Positions 53,144-61,090 of a stretch of DNA of 64,000 bases are shown piece after piece. The position numbers and the translations under genes were made by a program. Source of the stretch: Acidobacteriaceae bacterium dw_441 (GTDB lineage Bacteria > Acidobacteriota > Terriglobia > Terriglobales > Acidobacteriaceae); assembly GCA_018449715.1 (NCBI GenBank), contig JAAVVA010000001.1, positions 310,001 to 374,000 of the forward strand, given 5' to 3'. Under the pieces are notes generated by a model, which was not told where the DNA came from, did not search any database, and was given only the letters and a program-made list of their open reading frames with translations. How positions within the stretch are numbered: the first letter of the stretch is position 1; every line of letters starts with the position of its first letter.

Positions 53144-53602
53144 ATGTCAAGCCCATTGCGCAGCACAGTTACTGTAGATGGAACTAAGTTTGATGCACTC
53201 GCGAGCACGGTACGTTTTGCCACATTGAAAGATCGCGCGGGGATGCCGGAGATGGGGACGCTCTCCACTGCGATCAAGGTTTATGTCGACTTTCACGATG
53301 ACACGAATCTGACTCACGGTACGCTGCAGAAACTCTTCAATCTTGCGAATGTCGTAACGCGCGACAAGATTGTGGATATGAAGATTGAGTATTGGAAGGA
53401 TGACGCGAAGAAGGATGCACTGTGCAGTTACAAGTTCAAAGGCTGGGTGAGCCGCTTCGAAACTGCAAATCCATTACCGAGTTCGACCCCGGATGGCAAC
53501 ATCGATACCAGCAGCTTTTCGACAGTGAATCACCTGCTCACACTTGAACTTGAGCCAGCGATGAACCAGCAGAATTTTAAAGACATCTCGATGGGCAATT
53601 AA
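53144..53602 (+). CDS. hcp: Hcp/TssD tube protein
   Basis: 152 residues. The sequence STVTVDGTKFDALASTVRFATL...GMPEMGTLSTAIKVYVD then DKIVDMKIEYWKDD...SYKFKGWVSRFE fits the Hcp hexamer fold, and looks more like the TssD of Bacteroidota T6SS than proteobacterial Hcp. ATG 53144 with GAGG nine bases ahead is preferred over the frame's opening ATG at 53045. It stacks inside the sheath and is expelled with VgrG. It lies between the sheath and baseplate genes. Confidence 0.8.
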   Translation: MSSPLRSTVTVDGTKFDALASTVRFATLKDRAGMPEMGTLSTAIKVYVDFHDDTNLTHGTLQKLFNLANVVTRDKIVDMKIEYWKDDAKKDALCSYKFKGWVSRFETANPLPSSTPDGNIDTSSFSTVNHLLTLELEPAMNQQNFKDISMGN

Positions 53603-53703
53603 CAAGGCAGGGAGAAGTGCTTGTCCGCGGTGTTGCTGATGCCGCGGACATAGCTCCCTCGACAGATTTAAGCGATATTCTTCCTGCTTTCAGGAGAGAT
53701 GAC

Positions 53704-54135
53704 ATGTCTCCGGTCTATTCTGCAGAAAATTCATTGTCCCGGTCCGTTGCGTTTCCGTTGCGTCTGCGACAAGGATTACTGCAGAAAACAGAGGAACGAG
53801 AGGCATATCTCGTCCTTCTGGGGATCATGGCGCGTACCCCCCAGGGTTCTTGGCCTGGGCATGCTCTATTTGGCTTTCACGAGTTTTTTTCTGAGGTTAC
53901 TAAAGATAGGTTGTCTCAGGAATTGCGTACTCGCATGGCAGAGAAGATCGTTATGGAAATCAATACAGTTCTTGTGGATCTCGAACTTAAGCGTTATTCA
54001 GTTGACTCGTTGACGCTGGATCCGCTGGAGAGCGACTTGTCTTGCAATGGCCGTGCGCGATGGCCGGAGGGGCGTGGCGTAACACTGATGCTGCGAGAGA
54101 ACGGCAGCGGCCATGCTGTAGGGTATGCCCTATGA
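53704..54135 (+). CDS. tssE: TssE gp25-like baseplate protein
   Basis: 143 residues. The gp25-like core is LSRSVAFPLRLRQGLL...AYLVLLGIMARTPQGSWPGHALFGFHEFF, including a conserved Phe-rich loop, and a final strand run with LEL and LDPLE. AGGAGA precedes ATG 53704, which is better than the upstream ATG at 53617. Its last codon overlaps the TssF start (ATGA). It joins TssF, TssG, TssK in the baseplate wedge. Confidence 0.85.
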   Translation: MSPVYSAENSLSRSVAFPLRLRQGLLQKTEEREAYLVLLGIMARTPQGSWPGHALFGFHEFFSEVTKDRLSQELRTRMAEKIVMEINTVLVDLELKRYSVDSLTLDPLESDLSCNGRARWPEGRGVTLMLRENGSGHAVGYAL

Positions 54136-55823
54136 ATTCAAGCGCGGCAGAGATAGATCTAAAGCTTCGCGATGACTTTCGCCGCTATTTGCATGAGTAC
54201 GGCATTGAGTCCGCACAAATTGACCCAGTGTTGGCGGTACTCTTTCGTACATTGGCAGCGCAGATTTACGCACTCTCGTCGAACACGGACAGACTGAAGG
54301 CCGCGCTGTTGGATGAACTTCTCGAAGGACTTGGTTTTGAACGCCATTTTGCACATCCAGCCCAATTGGTGGTTCGCTACGGATATCAGGGAGATACGGT
54401 GCACGTGAGTGCGGGCAGTACGCTAAGCGGCGAGCCTGACGGTGGGGGACGTATGACCTTCACGACGGATTACGGCATCTCCGTTTCGTCTGCACGCATT
54501 GCAGGAGTATTTGTCTATCAGCGTACGGATGAAAAAAATAACGGAGAGTTACGTCTGTTGAGTGGTACAGAGCTTCCGCCCGAGAGCTTGCGGGCTGGTC
54601 CATCTTATGGCCCTGTTCCTGCCGATCTAGGAGCGCATCCGGCAATTTATATTGCTGTAGAAAACCTGGATTCCTCCTATCTTTCCAGGCATGGTGTGTT
54701 CCTGCAAACCAGCCCGGAAGCAATCCTGTTGAATGCTCAACTGGAAAGTGAAAACTGGTGTTTGGCTTCAAACAGTGGAAGATTTGAAGCAGAGGGCGTG
54801 CTTCGTCCGCATGACCTGAATGCAGGGCAACACGAGTTGCGGTGGCTTCAAAAGGCAGACGAGGCAGAGTTATCTGAAGATGGAGTTGAAAGCGCTTTTC
54901 TCCTTGGTGGTTTCTGGAGAGGAAAATGTTTTGTATTCCCGTTCGTTCCATCGGAAAGGCATTTCCAGTGCGAGGTTCCGCAAGGACTTATGGCTCCATT
55001 GCGTGCAATCTTTGAACGACCGTCCTTTTTTATCAAGCAGCGAGCATGGTTGCGCATTCAATTGGATGCGCGCGTAGAACCTCTACACGCGGCGATCTCC
55101 TCTGTTTATCTACATGCACAAAGTGCTTCTAACATAGAGTGTTTCAACCAGACGATAAAGTTTGCAGAACACGGTACAACCATTCCTGTTAGCAGAGAGA
55201 CGGGAGGCAGATTTTTTCTGGTGGCGCCTCTCTCAATTAGCGGCGAGAGTGGGGAGAGTTATATCCCTGAGTTTCAGCCATCTTTTCAAGCTGGTATCGG
55301 ACGTTACAAGATGCATCAGGGATATCTCACTTTGCTGCCTGGAAAGATGCCGAATGGAAAAGATGAGAGCTACGCCAATGTGCGTCTCTGGATGACGATG
55401 GGGGCGACGGGCAACCAGATGGGAGTTGCGCGGCTGCAAAGCTTTACGAGAGAACCGGTGCGTGGCCTCACGGTTGAAAATATTACGGCTGCTGCAGGTG
55501 GGGCTAATAGTGAAGCTTTGAATGCAGCGCAGAGACGGTTTGCTGAAGCATTGTTGTCGCGTCAGCGTCTGCTAACCCGCACCGATTTGGAAGTGTCGAT
55601 CCGTTCTTTCGATCGCCGTATTGCGAGGATTGATGTGCAACCCGTGCTTGCACGCAAAGCCCGAGGTCTTCGTCGTCTGCACCGCATTACGGTCGCGGTG
55701 GAGCGTGATCGATTTGCCGCTCCGGAAGAAGAAGCACGTCATCTCGTTGCGGATTTGCAGCGTTTCCTGGCAGAGCGTTTGCCGCTCGATGTGGATACCG
55801 AGGTGGAACTGACATGGATGTGA
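54132..55823 (+). CDS. tssF: TssF baseplate protein
   Basis: 563 residues. The N-terminal LRDDFRRYLHEYGIESAQIDPVLAVLFRTLAAQIYALSSNTDRLKAALLDELLEGLGF matches TssF (gp6-like). HPAQLVVRYGY and later VRGLTVENITAAAGGANSEALNAAQRRFAEALLSR and DVQPVLARKAR are the family's C-terminal handshake region. ATG 54132 makes an ATGA overlap with tssE. The next start (tssG) overlaps the C-terminus by 10 bases, so baseplate proteins are cotranslated. Confidence 0.87.
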   Translation: MNSSAAEIDLKLRDDFRRYLHEYGIESAQIDPVLAVLFRTLAAQIYALSSNTDRLKAALLDELLEGLGFERHFAHPAQLVVRYGYQGDTVHVSAGSTLSGEPDGGGRMTFTTDYGISVSSARIAGVFVYQRTDEKNNGELRLLSGTELPPESLRAGPSYGPVPADLGAHPAIYIAVENLDSSYLSRHGVFLQTSPEAILLNAQLESENWCLASNSGRFEAEGVLRPHDLNAGQHELRWLQKADEAELSEDGVESAFLLGGFWRGKCFVFPFVPSERHFQCEVPQGLMAPLRAIFERPSFFIKQRAWLRIQLDARVEPLHAAISSVYLHAQSASNIECFNQTIKFAEHGTTIPVSRETGGRFFLVAPLSISGESGESYIPEFQPSFQAGIGRYKMHQGYLTLLPGKMPNGKDESYANVRLWMTMGATGNQMGVARLQSFTREPVRGLTVENITAAAGGANSEALNAAQRRFAEALLSRQRLLTRTDLEVSIRSFDRRIARIDVQPVLARKARGLRRLHRITVAVERDRFAAPEEEARHLVADLQRFLAERLPLDVDTEVELTWM

Positions 55824-56740
55824 GCATGTCGCCTTCTCAGGAGCAACATCCGATGATGCCGGACTTCGTCCAGAATACAGCGGGTTTTGCGCACACGGTC
55901 GATTCGGCGGTGCATGTACTTGACGCGCTGGGTATATCTGAGTCGCGACTGACGCTGCACATGGCCGGTTCTGGAAAAGCAGGCATGCAGGTTGTACGGC
56001 AGTCTCCGTCACCTGGCACGAGACTTACCCCCTCTGTGCCTGTTGCGCTTTGGATTTCAGGGTTCGGGTTCTTTAATGCGCTACCGCTGCCGATGCGCGA
56101 ACAGGGCGGAGAGGCCGAGATGGGAACGCGAGAGCTTTCTCAACTTTTCGATGATCCGTTGCAGAAGGCAGCACAGTGGATGCGTGCCGGGGCACCACTC
56201 TTCAGGATCGGTCCAGAAAAGTATGCTGCCTGCCGCCGCTGGATCGGGCTCTTTGAGATAGATTCATCGCGCTGGCCTGAAGAGATGCTTTATCCGCTTG
56301 CGTTGCTTGCTCCCACTTTGGCGACTATGGCTGGACGTGAGGTTGGAATCAGGCTTGCCTTTCTCGTTCTACTTGGAGTGCCTGTGAGCAAAATTCTTTA
56401 CGACCGTGCATATCGTCTACTTGCTCAGGAAGATCATTCACTGCTTGGTTCCAGGGCCAGCCGACTTGGATGTGATCTTCTCGTTGGCGACCGGCAGCTC
56501 GACATGGATTCGATGACGATCCAGTTAGGTCCCGTATCGTTTGATGTCTATAGAGAATTTCAATCTGAGTACGGTCATCGATTACTCCAGATGACAGCAG
56601 ACCTATGTGTAAGCGCCTATCAAAACTATTTCGTGACGTGGTTGCTTGAAGACCCGCGCGAGGCTCCACGTCTGGGTGTCGCGACGAAGAACAGCTACAT
56701 CGGTCTCAACTTTCATCTGGGAAGAGGAGCGAGTACATGA
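55814..56740 (+). CDS. tssG: TssG baseplate protein
   Basis: 308 residues. TssG-like features are the MGTRELSQLFDDPLQKAAQWMRAGAPLFRIGPEK region, a hydrophobic AREVGIRLAFLVLLGVPV-like segment, and the closing SYIGLNFHLG, resembling the final strand of TssG. It overlaps tssF by 10 bases and tssK by ATGA. One TssG with two TssF makes the baseplate wedge core. Confidence 0.82.
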   Translation: MDVSMSPSQEQHPMMPDFVQNTAGFAHTVDSAVHVLDALGISESRLTLHMAGSGKAGMQVVRQSPSPGTRLTPSVPVALWISGFGFFNALPLPMREQGGEAEMGTRELSQLFDDPLQKAAQWMRAGAPLFRIGPEKYAACRRWIGLFEIDSSRWPEEMLYPLALLAPTLATMAGREVGIRLAFLVLLGVPVSKILYDRAYRLLAQEDHSLLGSRASRLGCDLLVGDRQLDMDSMTIQLGPVSFDVYREFQSEYGHRLLQMTADLCVSAYQNYFVTWLLEDPREAPRLGVATKNSYIGLNFHLGRGAST

Positions 56741-58452
56741 GTTCCGAAGATATTCGTTATAACGCGGTTAACTGGGAGTTTGGGATGCTCGTTACTCCTG
56801 AACACTTTTTGCATCAGGAACGCTTTCATGAAGCGACCATGCTATGGATGCTGCGTTACGCACATGATAGCTTCGGACTGATTGGCGGTGGGCCGCGTCT
56901 TTCGGAAAGCGAGTTTGGTGCCGTACGGCATGATCCTGTTATTACGATCTCTGAAGATGAGCACACGCTTCGGATCGCGGTAACGCAATGCCGTGGTCTA
57001 ACTGCCGCCGGTACGCCAGTAGAAATTTGGCCGGAACATCCTCTGAATCAGGCGTTCGACAAAATAGAGTTGCAGGGAGTCGGTGAGGCTCGTGTTTATA
57101 TCGTAGCTCTGCCCCATACCTATGTTGTGCTCGATGGTCCGCGGGATGAGCATAACCCTCAGATGCAGACAGAGCGGACCCGTGCGTATCGCTTGACACT
57201 ACAGCCACATGGTGAAGAGATACAGCATGCTATTGCTATAAGTCGGTTGTGTCGTTCTGCAAGCAGCATTGTGTATGAGAAGGATTCAAGTTTTATTCCG
57301 CCCTGCATGAATCTGACTGCTTTTAGTGAACTCAGTGCGGCGTGGCGACGCATTGTCGAGCAGTTAGCCTACCTTTCCAGTCGCTTTATCGAATTGCATC
57401 GTGCGATGCAGGAGTACATCGAACTTACGCGAGAGCGCGGCATCGATGTAAGCATTGACCGGGACACACTCGAGTTTGTGAAACGGATCATACCTGCTAT
57501 AGAAATGTGCCTCCATCACTCCCTGAACCCTGTGCAACAGCCCGCTCAATTCTTTGGGCATCTCCGCATGTTTCTTCAGGGAGCTGCGGTCAATCTCGAT
57601 TTGAGCCCACCGGTACAGCAATACTTTGATGCATTGAGGAACGCCGGAGAGACAGAGTTCGTGCCTCTCGTCGAACAGCAAAAACAGATGTTGAGGACTT
57701 CCAGGCGTTGGCGTGTAGAGGATGATTTAGGTGTAGAGGTGCGTTTCGTGCAGAGCTCCTTGCGCAGTATTCAGGCACTTGAGCGCGCTCTTGAAGGGAA
57801 ATACATTGATTTTCGCGTGAGTCCTACCCTTGACACAATGAACTTTGTCTTTGATCGAGGAGGCAGCGCACTTTACAAACTGGCTGCTAAGCCAGCCCGC
57901 CTACAGGGTTTTGGCGATGAAATGACATTTCATTTTGCAGGCATCCGTCTGGAAGGACGTGAGAAGTACAGGATGATTCTTAGCTCTGAACCGGAGCAGG
58001 AATATGCGGCAGATTCGCGAATCCCTGTGGAGATTCGCATCAATGAAGGCAGTGGTTCACGTCGAGTTCCGATTCATGGTGTTGCCCAGGTACGCTTCGC
58101 CGGGCAGAGAAATGTCGAGTTCGACTTTGACGCGCCGGACATTGCAACTGTAACTGATTTGCGTGTTTCTGTGCCAGCACATTTCAGTGTGCGGACGGCG
58201 CTCCTGTTTGTACGGCATCGCTTCTATGCACAGGATGGGGAGCGAATGAGTGTAGCGAGCGAGTTGCCGCTCCGCACAAATCAGCCGTCGAGATTACATG
58301 AAGAGGTGGAACCTGCTACGCCTACCGGTCCCTTTAGACCTCCTCTACAGGCACGGCCCGATCAGCGAAGCCAATGGAACTCCCGAGAAGATCAAGAGCA
58401 GAGGCCGATAGAAAACTCGATTCCTTCACCCCGCAGACGTCGTTTGGAATAG
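56737..58452 (+). CDS. tssK: TssK baseplate adaptor
   Basis: 571 residues, above the usual ~450. The N-terminal shoulder domain is clear: VNWEFGMLVTPEHFLHQERFHEATMLWM (compare the W-x-EGMFL-x-PQHFQ of TssK). SFIPPCMNLTA and RFIELHRAMQEYIELTR continue the family pattern. The C-terminal part from ~450 is divergent and Pro/Arg-rich. TssK normally links the baseplate to TssL-TssM in the membrane. Those genes are not seen in the window, so its membrane partner here must be something else or lie elsewhere. ATGA overlap with tssG, 13 bases before clpV. Confidence 0.83.
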   Translation: MSSEDIRYNAVNWEFGMLVTPEHFLHQERFHEATMLWMLRYAHDSFGLIGGGPRLSESEFGAVRHDPVITISEDEHTLRIAVTQCRGLTAAGTPVEIWPEHPLNQAFDKIELQGVGEARVYIVALPHTYVVLDGPRDEHNPQMQTERTRAYRLTLQPHGEEIQHAIAISRLCRSASSIVYEKDSSFIPPCMNLTAFSELSAAWRRIVEQLAYLSSRFIELHRAMQEYIELTRERGIDVSIDRDTLEFVKRIIPAIEMCLHHSLNPVQQPAQFFGHLRMFLQGAAVNLDLSPPVQQYFDALRNAGETEFVPLVEQQKQMLRTSRRWRVEDDLGVEVRFVQSSLRSIQALERALEGKYIDFRVSPTLDTMNFVFDRGGSALYKLAAKPARLQGFGDEMTFHFAGIRLEGREKYRMILSSEPEQEYAADSRIPVEIRINEGSGSRRVPIHGVAQVRFAGQRNVEFDFDAPDIATVTDLRVSVPAHFSVRTALLFVRHRFYAQDGERMSVASELPLRTNQPSRLHEEVEPATPTGPFRPPLQARPDQRSQWNSREDQEQRPIENSIPSPRRRRLE

Positions 58453-58465
58453 AAAGGGAAAACCT

Positions 58466-61090
58466 ATGGCAATTCCATTGGATAAGTTATCCACCGAATG
58501 TGAAGATGCTTTGGAGCGCGCTCGACTCTTTGCAGAGGAACGTAGACACGCAAGCATTGCTCCTGAGCACCTGCTTTATATTCTGCTGGAGGAAGAGACG
58601 GCCCTGACATCTTACCTTGAACGAGCAGGAATTTCGAGGACTCCCATACTTACGATGCTTACTACGAGGCTTAATCGCGTACCCCTAAATTCGCTTGAGC
58701 CTGGAAGGCGTCCTGTAGCTTCGCGTGATCTTCGGGAACTGATCGAGCATTCTTTTCAAGAGATGGAAGTAAGGGGAGCCGAGACAGTGTCTCCGATTGA
58801 CTGCGTGCTGGCTATCACCGCGCGTAACAAGGAGATCGCAAAGGATTTACGTGCAGCTGGTATTACGCGTGAAGCGTTGGTTGGGTGGGATAAAGCTGAT
58901 AAGACGAATGAAGTGTTTGGTGGATCGGCAGGAGTAAGTGAAACAGGCGCACGCACTGGAGTAAATGCTCCCGGCAAGCTGCTTGCACGATTCACTCGCG
59001 ACCTTACGGCGCTTGCCCGCGGTGGAGAGTTGATGCCTGTTGTGGGACGCGATGAGGAGATTCGCCGCGTGCTGCAGATTCTATTGCGTAAGACCAAAAG
59101 CAATCCTGTTTGTGTCGGAGATCCGGGGACCGGAAAAACCTCCATTGCTGAAGGAGTGGCTCTGCGCATTGCTGCGGGCGATGTTCCGGAATCACTGAAG
59201 GCCTGTAAGGTGTTAGCTCTTGATCTCACCGCGATGGTAGCAGGCGCGAAGTATCGTGGTGAGTTTGAGGAACGGATCAAAGGACTTGTCGATGAATGTC
59301 GCATGCGCAAGGGCGAAATCATTCTTTTTCTCGATGAATTGCATACCCTTGTAGGAGCAGGAGGGAATGAAGGCGGAATGGATGCCGCCAATATCATGAA
59401 ACCTGCTCTTGCACGCGGTGAGCTTCGTTGCATTGGTGCGACGACCTTTGACGAATATCGCGAAAAGATCGAAAAAGATGGAGCGCTTGCGCGTCGCTTC
59501 GATGTTGTCACGGTCAAAGAGCCGACGGACGACGCGATGATGGTTATCCTCCGCGGGATCCGGCCCCGTTATGAGGCCTATCACGGCATTCGCCTGACAG
59601 ACGAGGCTCTACGAGCGTCGGTCAAACTTTCGCGGCGTTACCTGCCTACGCGTTTTCTGCCAGATAAGGCCATCGACATTCTTGACGAAGCTTCGGCTCG
59701 TATTCGTATGCAGAAGGAATCGAAGCCGAGCGAAATCGATCGGCTTGAGCGGCTGTTGGGAGACAAGCGGTTGGAACTCGAAGGCATGCCGCGTGAAGCG
59801 AAGCAATTCTCTATCCTTTCGGAGGAGGTTGATGAACTGGCAGATCGTGTCGATGCATTGACATGCGAATGGCTCGCGCAGAAGCAGGCCTCGGATAGCC
59901 TGCAGGCTACAAAACAAGCGATCGAAGAACAGAACACGCAGCTTGCAGAAGAGCAGGCGGCTGGGAACATCACACGCGCAGCGGAGATTCGCTATGGTTC
60001 ATTGCAGTACCTTGAGGCGCAACGTCTTGATCTGGAACGACAGTTTGAAGAGAACGCCGATTGTAGCCCCTTTGTACCCGACGAAGTGCTTGCAGAGCAT
60101 GTCGCGGAAGTGATTGCGGACCGTGTCGGCATTCCGATTAGCCGTATGCTGGAGAGCGAACGGGAGAGGTTGGTGAAGCTGGAAGATCGCCTGGCAGAAC
60201 GTGTTTTTGGCCAACCTGAGGCAGTGCTCGCTGTAGCAGATGCTGTGCGACGTATGCGAGCCGATCTGGAAACTCATCGGAAACCGAATTCGTTTCTTTT
60301 CGTTGGGCCTACTGGTACTGGAAAAACAGAATTAGCGAAGGCGCTTGCCGATGCGCTCTTTGACGATGAGACAGCTCTGATCCGTATCGATATGGGCGAG
60401 TACAAGGAGAAGGGATCGGTTAGTGGTCTGATCGGTTCTCGTCCAGGATTGATTGGCTCTGACGAAGGTGGTTACCTCACGGAGCGAGTGCGGCGTAGTC
60501 CTTACTCCATTGTGCTCTTCGATGAAATAGAGAAGGCCCATCCCGAGGTACTGGATCTGTTATTGAGTGTGCTCGATGAGGGAAGATTGACGGATGCGAA
60601 GGGGCGCTTCTGCGATTTTTCCAATTCGATCATCTTGTTTACCTCCAACCTGGGCGCTCGTGAAGCTATGAGTGCAAGTGAAGATGTGAAGGAACGCCGC
60701 GCCATCATTCTGGAGGTAGTTCGAGTAACACTGCGGCCCGAGTTATATAACCGTATCTCACAGGTGGTGTCTTTCGATCCACTGACCTCTATTGAACTTG
60801 AACGCATTGTGAGAGTTTCGTTGGGTCGTCTGCGTAAAAAACTCGCGGAGGAACGCGACGTAGAGATGCAGGTTGATGAAACGGCGCTCCAATATCTGGC
60901 AGAGATCTCCTACGATCCGGAGTACGGTGCCAGGCCTGTGGGCAGAACACTACAGCAGATCGTCTTATCACCTTTGGCTACAGCCTTGATTGCTGGCGAG
61001 ATTGAGCACGGACAGAAGTTTCAGATTCGTTATGAGGAAGAGACAGGACTTGTCTTTGATGTTTCCGAGAATGCCAAGACTACTGCATAG
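58466..61090 (+). CDS. clpV: ClpV/TssH AAA+ sheath-recycling ATPase
   Basis: 874 residues. Clp_N domain (about 1-150: LSTECEDALERARLFAEERRHASIAPEHLLYILLEEE). First Walker A GDPGTGKTS (about 218), Walker B ILFLDELHTL. A middle coiled-coil domain (about 420-530). Second AAA+ with GPTGTGKTELAKAL (about 613), IVLFDEIEKAHPEVLD. D2-small C-terminal domain. It disassembles contracted TssB/TssC sheath. AAAGG precedes ATG 58466. The last 20 bases overlap the FHA gene. Confidence 0.93.
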   Translation: MAIPLDKLSTECEDALERARLFAEERRHASIAPEHLLYILLEEETALTSYLERAGISRTPILTMLTTRLNRVPLNSLEPGRRPVASRDLRELIEHSFQEMEVRGAETVSPIDCVLAITARNKEIAKDLRAAGITREALVGWDKADKTNEVFGGSAGVSETGARTGVNAPGKLLARFTRDLTALARGGELMPVVGRDEEIRRVLQILLRKTKSNPVCVGDPGTGKTSIAEGVALRIAAGDVPESLKACKVLALDLTAMVAGAKYRGEFEERIKGLVDECRMRKGEIILFLDELHTLVGAGGNEGGMDAANIMKPALARGELRCIGATTFDEYREKIEKDGALARRFDVVTVKEPTDDAMMVILRGIRPRYEAYHGIRLTDEALRASVKLSRRYLPTRFLPDKAIDILDEASARIRMQKESKPSEIDRLERLLGDKRLELEGMPREAKQFSILSEEVDELADRVDALTCEWLAQKQASDSLQATKQAIEEQNTQLAEEQAAGNITRAAEIRYGSLQYLEAQRLDLERQFEENADCSPFVPDEVLAEHVAEVIADRVGIPISRMLESERERLVKLEDRLAERVFGQPEAVLAVADAVRRMRADLETHRKPNSFLFVGPTGTGKTELAKALADALFDDETALIRIDMGEYKEKGSVSGLIGSRPGLIGSDEGGYLTERVRRSPYSIVLFDEIEKAHPEVLDLLLSVLDEGRLTDAKGRFCDFSNSIILFTSNLGAREAMSASEDVKERRAIILEVVRVTLRPELYNRISQVVSFDPLTSIELERIVRVSLGRLRKKLAEERDVEMQVDETALQYLAEISYDPEYGARPVGRTLQQIVLSPLATALIAGEIEHGQKFQIRYEEETGLVFDVSENAKTTA

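Noticed and set aside
40186..61090. Prophage or tailocin rather than T6SS
   Set aside because: ClpV, TssK and Hcp are present, and there are no head, portal, terminase, holin or integrase genes.
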